Made by a program: the position numbers and the translations under genes. Below, piece by piece: positions 28,236 through 36,936 of a stretch of DNA of 64,000 nt. Under the pieces are notes generated by a model. That model searched no databases. It was not told the DNA's origin and was given only the letters and a program-made list of their open reading frames with translations. Position 1 is the first letter of the stretch, and each line of letters starts with the position of its first letter. Source of the DNA: Rhodanobacteraceae bacterium (GTDB lineage: Bacteria; Pseudomonadota; Gammaproteobacteria; Xanthomonadales; SZUA-5); assembly GCA_016717705.1 (NCBI GenBank), contig JADKFD010000003.1:124001-188000 (forward strand). Reading direction: 5' to 3'.

Positions 28236-28318
28236 CAGCCTTGAATGCACCGATGACCGCCCCCTACTAGAAGCGGGCGCGCTGCTGCGGGTCCCGGGTC
28301 CCGGGTCCCGGGTCCCGA
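28151..28318. repeat. Paired inverted low-complexity tracts, word GGGACCC
   Basis: The left tract (28151-28183) is CGGGACCCGGGACTCGGGAC and so on, within the 3' end of miaB. The right tract (28289-28318) is GGGTCCCGGGTCCCGGGTCC and so on. The core of ~105 bases contains the miaB stop. Each tract is also internally palindromic (GGGTCCC-GGGACCC), so both short and long stems are possible. Confidence 0.85.
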
Positions 28319-28369
28319 ACCGAAAGAGTTCGGGGACGTGCAAGAACTCAATCCCATCCCGGAACCCCC

Positions 28370-29356
28370 ATGCCCCGCCCCGCCAGCCCCACCGCCATCG
28401 AATCCGAAACCATCACTCTGGAGCCCGAGGACAACGAGCGCCTTGCGAATCTGTGCGGGCCTTTCGATGAGCATCTGCGCGAGGTGGAGCTCAGGGTGGG
28501 GGTCGAGATCGCCAATCGCGGCAATCTGTTCAAGGTCAGCGGCGCGCCGGAAGCGGTGCGCGCGGCGACGCGCTTGCTCAAGCATCTGTACAAGTCGGCC
28601 GACGGCGAGACGCTGACAGCCGCCAGCGTGCATCTGGCGATCAAGGAACTGGGTGCCGACGAATACGCGGAAGCGACGGCCGAAGGTTCGCAGGAAGTGG
28701 TCATCCGCACCAAGCGCGGCGTGGTCAAGGGCCGCGGCGCCAACCAGGTGCGCTACCTGCACGCGGTGGCCACCAACGACATCAATTTCGGCGTCGGTCC
28801 GGCCGGTACCGGCAAGACCTATCTGGCGGTCGCCAGCGCGGTCGAGGCACTCGATCGCAATCGGGTGCAGCGCATCCTGCTGGTGCGTCCGGCGGTTGAG
28901 GCCGGGGAAAAACTCGGCTTCCTGCCGGGCGACTTGATCCAGAAAGTCGATCCTTATCTGCGCCCGTTATACGACGCGCTTTACGAAATGATGGGCGTCG
29001 AAAAGGTCACGCGATTGCTGGAGCGCAATGTCATCGAAATCGCGCCGCTGGCCTTCATGCGCGGACGCACGCTCAACGATGCCTTCGTGATCCTCGACGA
29101 GGCGCAGAACACCACCGTCGAACAGATGAAGATGTTCCTGACGCGCATCGGCTTTGGCACCACGGCGGTGATCACCGGCGACATCACCCAGATCGATCTG
29201 CCGCGCAAGGATCAGTCCGGCCTGCGCCAGGCCATCGAGGTGCTGAAGGGCGTCGACGGCATCAGTTTTACCTTCTTCCAGAGTGGCGATGTGGTCCGCC
29301 ATCCGCTGGTCGCGCGTATTGTTCAAGCCTACGAACGCTTCGAGCAGCGTGAATGA
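28370..29356 (+). CDS. ybeZ: PhoH-family ATPase (YbeZ)
   Basis: A 328-residue cytoplasmic P-loop ATPase. An N-terminal KH-like RNA-binding part (about 15-80) precedes the PhoH domain with Walker A GPAGTGKTYLA, RPAVEAGEKLGFLPGDL, and Walker B FVILDEAQNTT. In other proteobacteria YbeZ works with the RNase YbeY in rRNA maturation. Here its stop overlaps the ybeY start (ATGA, 29353-29356), supporting the same partnership. The exact activity of YbeZ is not settled. Confidence 0.94.
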   Translation: MPRPASPTAIESETITLEPEDNERLANLCGPFDEHLREVELRVGVEIANRGNLFKVSGAPEAVRAATRLLKHLYKSADGETLTAASVHLAIKELGADEYAEATAEGSQEVVIRTKRGVVKGRGANQVRYLHAVATNDINFGVGPAGTGKTYLAVASAVEALDRNRVQRILLVRPAVEAGEKLGFLPGDLIQKVDPYLRPLYDALYEMMGVEKVTRLLERNVIEIAPLAFMRGRTLNDAFVILDEAQNTTVEQMKMFLTRIGFGTTAVITGDITQIDLPRKDQSGLRQAIEVLKGVDGISFTFFQSGDVVRHPLVARIVQAYERFEQRE

Positions 29357-29832
29357 GGTCAAGGCTGGCGCTGGACCTGACCCTGAGCTACGGCTGTCCG
29401 CGTCGCGGCGTACCGGCACGGGCGTCGTTCCAGGCTTCGGCGCTTGCGGCGCTGACCTGCGCCGGGCAAGGCGGTCGTTTCGAGCTGTCGCTGCGCGTCG
29501 TCGACAGCGACGAAGGGCTGGCGTTGAACCGCGACTTCCGCGGCAAGGCCTACGCCACCAATGTGCTGTCGTTCCCGGCGGACTTGCCGCCGCGACGGGG
29601 ACCACGCCTGCTCGGTGACATCGCGCTGTGCGCTCCGGTGATCGCGCGCGAGGCTGCGGAACATGGCAAGTCCACAAGCGCCCACTATGCTCATCTGAGC
29701 ATTCACGGCGTCCTGCACCTGCTCGGCTACGATCATCAGGACGAGCAGTCTGCAAACACCATGGAAGCCATCGAGATCCAGGCGCTGGCGGCGCTCGGCC
29801 ATACCAATCCCTACGAGCTGTCGACCCCATGA
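29353..29832 (+). CDS. ybeY: Endoribonuclease YbeY
   Basis: A 159-residue zinc-dependent RNase of 16S rRNA 3'-end maturation and ribosome quality control. The zinc site HGVLHLLGYDH (H-x3-H-x5-H) is intact, preceded by NRDFRGKAYATNVLSFP and LGDIALCAPV. The N-terminus (GCPRRGVPARASFQASALAAL) is typical. Starts and stops overlap with neighbours on both sides (ATGA), so ybeZ, ybeY and the response regulator are translated as one unit. Confidence 0.95.
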   Translation: MRSRLALDLTLSYGCPRRGVPARASFQASALAALTCAGQGGRFELSLRVVDSDEGLALNRDFRGKAYATNVLSFPADLPPRRGPRLLGDIALCAPVIAREAAEHGKSTSAHYAHLSIHGVLHLLGYDHQDEQSANTMEAIEIQALAALGHTNPYELSTP

Positions 29833-31034
29833 GTGATCTCGAACACTTGCGGCAACTGTGCGCCGATGCCAAGGTTCTGTTGACCACGGCGTGGGATATG
29901 GAGCACGCCGAACACGTCTGCGAGCGCGCCGAGGAACTGGCCGAGCCACTCAACGATCCGCGCCACACCTCGCTCGCCGAGGCCATCATGGGCTTCGCGG
30001 CGTACCTGAGTGCCTTCACGGATTCACGCGTCGGCCCGATCGAGAGTCGCCGTCTGCAACTGGAAACCCTGCTCGACGCCGTCAGCGAACAGCTGGACCG
30101 GCTGGAGACCTCGAACGCGCTGGAAATGGCACCGCCCGAGATGGAGTTGACCATCGAACTGGCACCGGCGCCGAGCGAAGTGCTGGGCAGTGCAAGCAGT
30201 GCCATTGCCGCAGTCGCATCCGCACCGGAGACCAAGCCGCTCGACACCATCGTCTTCATCGACCCGACCGGCCGCGATGCCGGCACGCTGGGTCTGGCGC
30301 TGGAAGACGTCGGCTATGTGGTGCAACCGCTGTTGCGCCTGGATCGCCAGATCGGCCAGTGGCTGGCAAAGCCCGAGGTCAAGGGGCTGATCCTGCCCGC
30401 CCCGGGCCTCGATGTGTGGGACAAGCTGCTGCAACTCGACCCCGCGCTGGATCAGGCGCGACGGCGCATCGGCCTGTTCGTGGTCGCGCGCAGCGACGAT
30501 CCGCGGATGCGGTTGAAGGCCGGACAGGCGGGCGCCGACGGCTTTTTCGTGCTGCCCGGCGCTGTCGATGCGCTGGCACGGGAAATCGTCGAGGTCTTGC
30601 GCGATCGCCTCGATCCCTATCGGGCCCTGATCATCGATGACGATGTGTCGATGACCATGGTGGTCGATTCGGTGCTGCGCCGATCAGGCATGGACACGCG
30701 CGTGATCAACGACCCCAGCCTGGCCTTGAGCATCCTGGATGAATTCGTGCCCGATGTGATCCTGCTCGACCTGCACATGCCGGGGTTGAGCGGCCTGGAG
30801 TTGCTCAGCCTGTTCCGCGCGCACACCAAGACCGCGTTCACGCCGGTGGTGCTGATCTCCGGCGACGAGAACCAGGAGCGGCGATTCGAAACGCTCACCG
30901 CCGGTGGCGACGACTATCTGCTGAAGCCGCTGCGACCCAAGCACCTGGTTGCCGCCGTCACCGGGCGTGCCCAGCGTTCGCGCTGGTTGCGCCGGGCGCT
31001 GCGGCACACGACGACGCCCTTGCCTTTACCCTGA
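29829..31034 (+). CDS. Response regulator with a degenerate and a complete receiver domain
   Basis: A 401-residue cytoplasmic protein. Residues 1-100 are helical and unassigned. About 140-265 (TIVFIDPTGRDAGTLGLALE ... GLFVVARSD ... GADGFFVLP) has the shape of a receiver, but the phosphoacceptor strand reads LILPAPGL with no aspartate, so it is probably a pseudo-receiver. About 270-385 is a full receiver: acidic pair IIDDDVS, phosphoacceptor in ILLDLHMPG, Ser in LISGD and Lys in LLKPLRP. There is no output domain after it; the protein ends in a basic tail (SRWLRRALRH). It overlaps ybeY by ATGA. The cognate kinase is not in the window. Confidence 0.8.
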   Translation: MSDLEHLRQLCADAKVLLTTAWDMEHAEHVCERAEELAEPLNDPRHTSLAEAIMGFAAYLSAFTDSRVGPIESRRLQLETLLDAVSEQLDRLETSNALEMAPPEMELTIELAPAPSEVLGSASSAIAAVASAPETKPLDTIVFIDPTGRDAGTLGLALEDVGYVVQPLLRLDRQIGQWLAKPEVKGLILPAPGLDVWDKLLQLDPALDQARRRIGLFVVARSDDPRMRLKAGQAGADGFFVLPGAVDALAREIVEVLRDRLDPYRALIIDDDVSMTMVVDSVLRRSGMDTRVINDPSLALSILDEFVPDVILLDLHMPGLSGLELLSLFRAHTKTAFTPVVLISGDENQERRFETLTAGGDDYLLKPLRPKHLVAAVTGRAQRSRWLRRALRHTTTPLPLP

Positions 31035-31207
31035 TCGCTTCGCGCGCCAGCGAACTCTCACCGAACAGGCCATAAGTCATTGAACGTAGGTCGCTTGTCT
31101 GCGAGCGGAATGACTTCCGCCAGTCGTCGCGGCTCCGCGGCACGTAACTACCGCTCGACGTTCGCTGCGCAAACCAGCGCAGCGCCGGGCGCAACCGGGA
31201 CTTCCAG

Positions 31208-32332
31208 CTAGCGCTCGATCAGCTCCACGCCTTCCATGCCGGCCGACAGCGTGTGCGCGTCGCCGCCCTGCGCGAGCTTGATGCGCAGGCGCACTTCGTT
31301 CGACGAATCGGCGTGGCGCAGCGCGTCCTCGTAGCTGATCTCGCCGGCCTGATAGAGCTCGAACAGGCTCTGGTCGAAGGTGCGCATGCCAAGGTTGGTG
31401 GATTCCTTCATCACTTCCTTGAGCTTGTGCACCTCGCCCTGGCGGATGTAGTCCTGCACCAGCGGCGTGCCGAGCAGCACTTCCATCGCCACGCGGCGGC
31501 CCTTGCCGTCGGGCGTCGGGATCAATTGCTGGGCAACGATGCCCTTCAGGTTCAGGGACAGGTCCATCAGCAACTGCGAGCGGCGATCCTCGGGGAAGAA
31601 ATGCAGGATGCGATCGATCGCCTGATTGGCATTGTTGGCGTGCAGGGTACACAGGCACAGATGGCCGGTTTCGGCGAAGGTGATCGCGTGTTCCATGGTT
31701 TCGCGTGCGCGCACCTCGCCGATCAGGATGACGTCGGGCGCCTGGCGCAGGGTGTTCTTCAAGGCCAGTTCGAAGGTGTCGGTGTCGATGCCGACTTCGC
31801 GCTGGGTGACGATGCAGCCCTCGTGCTTGTGCACGAATTCGATCGGATCCTCGATGGTGATGATGTGGCCGGTCGAGTTCTGGTTGCGGTAGCCGACCAT
31901 CGCCGCCAGCGAGGTCGACTTGCCGGTGCCGGTGGCGCCAACGAAGATGATCAGGCCGCGCTTGGTCATCGCCAGCGTTTTCAGGATCGACGGCAGACTG
32001 AGCTCGTCCAGCGTCGGGATCTTGGTCTCGATCCGGCGCAACACCATGCCGACCTGATTGCGCTGGTAGAAGCAGCTGACGCGGAAACGCCCGACGCCCT
32101 GCAGGCTGATCGCGAACTGGCATTCGTGGGTCTTTTCGAACTCCTCGCGCTGCGACGGCGTCATCACCGACAGCACGAGGTCGCGACTCTGCTGCGGCGT
32201 CAGCGCCGCCTGAGTGATCGGCGCGATGCGGCCATGCACCTTCATCGAGGGCGGCACGCCGGCGGTGATGAACAAGTCCGACGCCCGCTTGTGGACCATC
32301 AGCTTCAAGAAGGAATTGAAGTCGATACTCAT
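31208..32332 (-). CDS. pilU: Type IV pilus twitching ATPase PilU
   Basis: A 374-residue PilT-like hexameric retraction ATPase. Walker A is GATGTGKSTSLAAM, the Asp box is IITIEDPIEFVH, Walker B is VILIGEVRARETM and the His box is TGHLCLCTLHANN. The longer C-terminus with GGDAHTLSAGMEGVELIER separates PilU from PilT. It assists PilT in pilus retraction at the inner-membrane base. pilT lies upstream on the same strand with one other gene between, unlike the directly adjacent pilT-pilU usual in pseudomonads. Confidence 0.94.
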   Translation of the reverse strand: MSIDFNSFLKLMVHKRASDLFITAGVPPSMKVHGRIAPITQAALTPQQSRDLVLSVMTPSQREEFEKTHECQFAISLQGVGRFRVSCFYQRNQVGMVLRRIETKIPTLDELSLPSILKTLAMTKRGLIIFVGATGTGKSTSLAAMVGYRNQNSTGHIITIEDPIEFVHKHEGCIVTQREVGIDTDTFELALKNTLRQAPDVILIGEVRARETMEHAITFAETGHLCLCTLHANNANQAIDRILHFFPEDRRSQLLMDLSLNLKGIVAQQLIPTPDGKGRRVAMEVLLGTPLVQDYIRQGEVHKLKEVMKESTNLGMRTFDQSLFELYQAGEISYEDALRHADSSNEVRLRIKLAQGGDAHTLSAGMEGVELIER

Positions 32333-32465
32333 GCTGTTGCCCTCCGACCTGAACCGTGGTCATCGCCGGTGCCCGACGCGCCTGAATCTGTCGCTAAATT
32401 GTGCCTGATCGGCGCGACGCTGTCTGCGATGCGTCACGCGGAAATGGCGGCATGCGGAATCGAAA

Positions 32466-32541
32466 GCATCGCGCGCAAGCGCGCTCCTACACACTGGCGT
32501 GACTTTTCGGCAGAAGTGTAGGAGCGCGCTTGCGCGCGATG
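32466..32541. repeat. Inverted pair of GTAGGAGCGCGC hairpin repeats
   Basis: GCATCGCGCGCAAGCGCGCT starts at 32466 and GTAGGAGCGCGCTTGCGCGC-GATG ends at 32541, around CACTGGCGTGACTTTTCGGC-AGAA. It lies between pilU and the exported protein gene. Confidence 0.85.
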
Positions 32542-32587
32542 GTCTGGCGGGAACGCCGCGGCGGATGCTGCGCCTGCGGCGAAGGAT

Positions 32588-33718
32588 CTACTGGGACTCT
32601 TTGTCCCAAGCGGGAACGAAATCGTCCGGCGGTTCGGGCGGCAAGCCTTGCGCCGCGACCAGGTCCCGAGCCACCGAAAGCTCGGTGGCCTGCGGCTTCT
32701 GCCAAGCCTTGCGCCAGACGGAAAAAGCCACTGGCTGTCCAGGGCCAACCTGCTGCATGCCCCGCTCGACGACCCAGGCGAGCCGGCGCCGCAGAACCAC
32801 GGCGTTCCGCGCCTGCTCGCTGTCGGGCGCGTGCAGCTTGCTGGTCAGCGCCAGGGCCAGCGAATACGGCACGATCGCGTCGCTGCGCTCGATCATGGTC
32901 TGCGTCAGTTTGCGGCAATCCGGCAGCCACGGGTGCTCGGCACTGTTGCCATCGCACCACCACTGCACTCCCACCAGATAGGGCATCGCCAGGGCGCTGC
33001 CGACGCCCACCGCCATGATGATGCGGACATCCTCGGGCTTGACCTTTTCCCAGCCGGCCAGCTGACGCGTATCGGGCCAGTCCTTGGGCAGCGGCACGCG
33101 CTCGAAGGCGCTCAGCAAGGCACGCATGGACGACGCGAAATGGGTGTCGAAGCGCTTGGCGGCGGCGGCCTGCGCCAGCATGTCGATGGCAATCGGGATC
33201 GCCCCGGGGTCATCCCGGCGCGGCAGATTGGCCAGCCAGACGACGGCATTGTCGGGTTCCAGCCGCTGCAGGTCGGTGAGCACCTTGAGGCGCGCCTGGG
33301 CCCAGACTGCGCCCTCTTGCTGACCGCGCACCGGCGGATCGAACAGCACCCAGAACAACAGCGTCGAATCCTTCGCCGCGTCCGCGATCACGCCTTCGAA
33401 CAGGGCTTGCGCCCGCGCATTCATGGCTTCGGTCGCTTCCGGCGACGCACCGCCGCGCATCGCCTTGTCCGCCAGCATGAGGCCGGCGATCCAGCGCTCG
33501 CGCGGCGAAGAGCTTCTGGCGAAGGTCTCGATGGCAGCGTCGGCGTAGGCCTTCATCGCCCACTCGAGGCGCTGTTCCAGCGGCATCTCGACGCTGTTTG
33601 CCGGCGCCGGCGCTGGCGTTTCCGCCTGCGGCGACTCGGCCGCGCCTGCACCAGCGGACAACAGCAGCGCCAGCGACGCCGCCAGCGCGCGCAGCTGACC
33701 CAGGCCAGGCCGGATCAT
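32588..33718 (-). CDS. Exported protein of unknown function between pilT and pilU
   Basis: A 376-residue protein with a clear signal peptide (RALAASLALLLSAGAGAAE) and a mature part of mostly helical, Ala-rich sequence with tetratricopeptide-like spacing (WIAGLMLADKAMRGGASPEA; ALFEGVIADAAKDSTLLFWV). Two cysteines, in WWCDGN and LPDCRK, could form a disulfide. ATG at 33718 overlaps the pilT stop (ATGA). I do not recognise the family. Position suggests a link to pilus function, but that is inference only. Confidence 0.75.
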   Translation of the reverse strand: MIRPGLGQLRALAASLALLLSAGAGAAESPQAETPAPAPANSVEMPLEQRLEWAMKAYADAAIETFARSSSPRERWIAGLMLADKAMRGGASPEATEAMNARAQALFEGVIADAAKDSTLLFWVLFDPPVRGQQEGAVWAQARLKVLTDLQRLEPDNAVVWLANLPRRDDPGAIPIAIDMLAQAAAAKRFDTHFASSMRALLSAFERVPLPKDWPDTRQLAGWEKVKPEDVRIIMAVGVGSALAMPYLVGVQWWCDGNSAEHPWLPDCRKLTQTMIERSDAIVPYSLALALTSKLHAPDSEQARNAVVLRRRLAWVVERGMQQVGPGQPVAFSVWRKAWQKPQATELSVARDLVAAQGLPPEPPDDFVPAWDKESQ

Positions 33719-34755
33719 GCCTCGAACAAGCGCTTGTCCTTGGCGTAGGACATCGCCTGCTGGCGCGTGACCAGGCCACGCTTGACCAGATCCTGCAGGC
33801 ATTGATCCAGCGTCTGCATGCCGTAGTTGGCGCCGGTCTGGATCGACGAATACATCTGCGCGACCTTGTCCTCGCGGATCAGGTTGCGGATGGCCGGGAT
33901 GCCGACCATGATTTCGTGGGCCGCCACGCGGCCGCCGCCGACCTTCTTCAGCAGGGTCTGCGAGATCACCGCGCGCAGCGATTCCGACAGCATCGAGCGC
34001 ACCATCGGCTTTTCGCCGGCCGGGAACACGTCGATGATGCGATCGATGGTCTTGGCCGCCGAACTGGTGTGCAGGGTGCCGAACACCAAGTGGCCGGTTT
34101 CCGCGGCGGTCAGTGCCAGGCGGATGGTTTCCAGATCGCGCAACTCGCCGACCAGGATGTAGTCGGGGTCCTCGCGCAAGGCCGAACGCAGCGCCTCGTT
34201 GAAGCCGTGCGTGTCGCGATGCACTTCGCGCTGGTTGATCAGGCACTTGTTCGAGGTGTGCACGAACTCGATCGGATCTTCGACCGACAGGATGTGCGCA
34301 TACTCATTCTTGTTGACGTGGTCGAGCATCGCCGCCAGCGTGGTCGACTTGCCGGAGCCGGTCGGGCCGGTCACCAGGATCAGGCCCTGCGGATGGTCGA
34401 TCAGTTCCTTGAATACCTTCGGTGCCGCCAGGTCCTCGAGGCTCAGGATCTCGGAGGGAATGGTCCGGAACACCGCGGCGGCGCCGCGATTCTGGTTGAA
34501 GGCATTGACGCGAAAGCGCGCCAGACCCGGGATTTCGAAGGAGAAGTCGACCTCGAGAAATTCCTCGTAATCGCGCCGTTGCTTGTCCGACATGATGTCG
34601 TAGACCAGCCCGTGTACCGATTTGTGGTCGAGCGCCGGAATGTTGATGCGGCGAACGTCGCCGTCGACGCGGATCATCGGCGGCAGTCCGGCCGACAGAT
34701 GCAGGTCGGAAGCCTTATTCTTGACGCTGAAAGCCAACAGCTCGGCAATATCCAT
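33715..34755 (-). CDS. pilT: Type IV pilus retraction ATPase PilT
   Basis: A 346-residue hexameric ATPase that retracts type IV pili. The start MDIAELLAFSVKNKASDLHL is characteristic. Walker A is GPTGSGKSTTLAAM, the Asp box is ILSVEDPIEFVH, Walker B is YILVGELRDLETI and the His box is GHLVFGTLHTSSA. The AIRNLIRE motif and a C-terminal AMSYAKDKRLFEA match canonical PilT. It is divergent from yggS with 66 bases between, the layout also seen in Pseudomonas. Confidence 0.96.
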   Translation of the reverse strand: MDIAELLAFSVKNKASDLHLSAGLPPMIRVDGDVRRINIPALDHKSVHGLVYDIMSDKQRRDYEEFLEVDFSFEIPGLARFRVNAFNQNRGAAAVFRTIPSEILSLEDLAAPKVFKELIDHPQGLILVTGPTGSGKSTTLAAMLDHVNKNEYAHILSVEDPIEFVHTSNKCLINQREVHRDTHGFNEALRSALREDPDYILVGELRDLETIRLALTAAETGHLVFGTLHTSSAAKTIDRIIDVFPAGEKPMVRSMLSESLRAVISQTLLKKVGGGRVAAHEIMVGIPAIRNLIREDKVAQMYSSIQTGANYGMQTLDQCLQDLVKRGLVTRQQAMSYAKDKRLFEA

Positions 34756-34821
34756 GAGAGACCCCTGCGGCGCACATATCCCACCCGAGTATAGCCATGT
34801 AGACAACCGGAACCGCGCGCG

Positions 34822-35502
34822 ATGAGCAGTCTGCTGCAGATGAAATTTGTCGAAATTCGCGCGCGCATCGCCGCCGCCGGCGATGGCACGCCGGCGACGC
34901 TGGTTGCGGTCAGCAAGACCCAGCCGGCCGCGGCGGTGCGTGATCTGCATGGGCTGGGCCAATCGGCTTTCGGCGAAAACTATGTGCAGGAAGCGCTGGC
35001 CAAGATGGCTGAGCTGGCCGACTGCGCGATCGAATGGCATCTGATCGGGCCGTTGCAGTCGAACAAATGCCGCGAGGTCGCCGAGCACTTCGACTGGCTG
35101 CAGACCCTCGACCGCGCCAAGCTGATCGGCCCGCTGGCGCGCCATCGCCCGGCCGACAAGGCGCCGCTGAACGTGCTGGTGCAGGTCAACATCGACGACG
35201 AGGACAGCAAATCCGGCGTCTCTCCCGGGGAACTGCCGGCGCTGGCGGCGGCGGTGGCTGGCGCGCCGCGCCTGCGGCTGCGCGGCATCATGTCGATACC
35301 GCGGCCGTGGCCGACGCTGGAGCAGCGCGCGGCGAGCTTCCAGCGTCTGCGCGTCCTGTTCGATCAACTCAAGGCCGGACACCCGGACATCGACACCCTG
35401 TCGATGGGGATGAGCGAGGACTTCGAACTGGCCATCCAGCACGGTGCGACGATGGTGCGCGTGGGTTCGGCGCTGTTCGGAGCGCGCGCAAGGCCCCTGT
35501 AG
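34822..35502 (+). CDS. yggS: PLP homeostasis protein (YggS family)
   Basis: A 226-residue single-domain alanine-racemase-barrel protein that binds PLP without catalysis and balances the vitamin B6 pool. The PLP lysine is in LVAVSKTQPA. Other marks are GQSAFGENYVQEALAKM, EWHLIGPLQSNK, QVNIDDEDSKSGV and the C-terminal SMGMSEDFELAIQHGATMVR-VGSALFG, which binds the phosphate. The TAG stop (35500-35502) is contributed by a GTAGGAGC repeat. Confidence 0.94.
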   Translation: MSSLLQMKFVEIRARIAAAGDGTPATLVAVSKTQPAAAVRDLHGLGQSAFGENYVQEALAKMAELADCAIEWHLIGPLQSNKCREVAEHFDWLQTLDRAKLIGPLARHRPADKAPLNVLVQVNIDDEDSKSGVSPGELPALAAAVAGAPRLRLRGIMSIPRPWPTLEQRAASFQRLRVLFDQLKAGHPDIDTLSMGMSEDFELAIQHGATMVRVGSALFGARARPL

Positions 35503-35570
35503 GAGCGACGCGTGCGTCGCGAGCGTCGACACCGCAGGCTTGCCGGTCGCGACGCGCGCGTCGCTCCTAC
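35499..35570. repeat. Inverted pair of GTAGGAGCGACG hairpin repeats
   Basis: GTAGGAGCGACGCGTGCGTC from 35499 faces GACGCGCGCGTCGCTCCTAC ending at 35570. It overlaps the stop codons of both convergent neighbours, yggS and the cyclophilin fusion. Confidence 0.85.
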
Positions 35571-36877
35571 ATGCGCGGCCGCACCGGCACCGGCACGCTG
35601 CACACATCGATATGCCCGGCCGGCTGCTTGTACCAGTCATCGCGTCGATTGCGGCGCGACTCCACCAGGGCAGTGAAGGTCGCCGTGTCGGTGCGCAGAA
35701 CTTCGATGTTCGCGCGCTCTTTCGCCGGCACGTCGGCGGCGACGCGCAGATGCACGATGGGCACGCGCTGCCCGGGCTTTTCATAGAAGCCCAGCGGCCC
35801 GGTCCCGCGTGGCAGGCTGGACAGCAGTTCCATGCCCTGCAGCACACGACCGGCAACCGTGATGTTGCGATCGAGTTGGCGCGGCGCGTGACCGCTGACC
35901 ACGTACAGCTCGGTGCCGCCACCGGAGTTGACGTCATTGTCGCGGCCCACGCCCAGCGTGCCGTAGCAATGGGTCATCCAGGCGCGTCCGGTGGCCGGAT
36001 CACGCGCCACCGGGAAGCCCGCGCTGAAGCCGGTTTGCGGCGCGTAGCCGTCGGCATCCGGCAAGGCGACAAACTGCAGATCCTGACTGTCCGGGCGCGT
36101 GAATTCGGCCGCCAGCGTCAGCTGCCCGCCCTCCGGCAAGGGCTTGCGGGCAGCCTCTTCGGCAGCATTGGGATCGCCCCACTGGACGACGAAATTATCC
36201 TGCACGCGCAGGATCGCCAGACCATCGTAGTAGCCACCGCGCGCCAGCTTGAGAATGTTGGCCACGTGCCGGGGCGCAAAATCCGGGGCCAGTTCGATCA
36301 CCACGCGGCCACCGGGCAGTTCCAGATACAGGGTGCGCGCCGGATCGGGGCGACGCCAGTCGGCCGCGACGGAGGCCTCCAGCACGTCGGCCATGGTCTT
36401 TCCGGGTGTCGCCTCATCGACCTGACTGGCAGATTCGCAGCGCCCGGGCTGAAAGTCGAACTGCTGCGGCGCTTCACCGGGCCTGGGCGTTCCGGAAACC
36501 CGCGCATGCAGGCCACTGCCATCACGCCAGTATTCGATCCGCTGCGGATAGTCATGCTGCGGGTTGCTGAACACGACGCGCTGTTCAGCGCGCTCGCTCA
36601 AGGCGAAGGTGGTTGGCGGCTTGCCGCCGGGTTGCGCGATGTAGGCAAGACTGCCGTTGGCCGCTTCGATACGCAGGAACTCGAAACCGGTCAGCTCCGC
36701 GCCCTTGAAACTGCGCGCCACGGCGTACATGCGACCGCCCGCGGCATCGGTCCAGCGTTCCTCGAAGCGCATCTCTCCGCTCACGGCGCACCAATCGCCG
36801 GCCATGAACTGCGGCGCGGCCTCGCTCGCGACGACGCCAGACGACCAGGCAGCAACGATGGCAATGGCGAATCTCAT
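35567..36877 (-). CDS. Exported DUF6265-cyclophilin fusion protein
   Basis: A 436-residue exported protein with a signal peptide (MRFAIAIVAAWSSGVVASEA). Residues ~20-135 match the DUF6265 pattern: FMAGDWCAVSGEMRFEERW, GGRMYAVARSFKG, FEFLRIEA, YIAQPGGKPPTTFAL, VVFSNPQHDYPQRIEYWR. Residues ~165-400 are a peptidyl-prolyl isomerase of the cyclophilin fold (LELPGGRVVIELAPDFAPRH; GGYYDGLAILRVQDNFVVQW; GTELYVVSGHAPRQLD). The usual catalytic Arg of HRV is retained as LRVQDNFVVQ, so activity is possible. GGGAG precedes ATG 36877 at proper spacing; ATG 36883 is two codons upstream. The pairing of these two domains is unusual. Confidence 0.82.
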   Translation of the reverse strand: MRFAIAIVAAWSSGVVASEAAPQFMAGDWCAVSGEMRFEERWTDAAGGRMYAVARSFKGAELTGFEFLRIEAANGSLAYIAQPGGKPPTTFALSERAEQRVVFSNPQHDYPQRIEYWRDGSGLHARVSGTPRPGEAPQQFDFQPGRCESASQVDEATPGKTMADVLEASVAADWRRPDPARTLYLELPGGRVVIELAPDFAPRHVANILKLARGGYYDGLAILRVQDNFVVQWGDPNAAEEAARKPLPEGGQLTLAAEFTRPDSQDLQFVALPDADGYAPQTGFSAGFPVARDPATGRAWMTHCYGTLGVGRDNDVNSGGGTELYVVSGHAPRQLDRNITVAGRVLQGMELLSSLPRGTGPLGFYEKPGQRVPIVHLRVAADVPAKERANIEVLRTDTATFTALVESRRNRRDDWYKQPAGHIDVCSVPVPVRPRM

Positions 36878-36936
36878 GGGCATCTCCCTGTCATGCCGGC
36901 AGTCTACAATCGCGGCGGATCAATCGAGGACTCACC

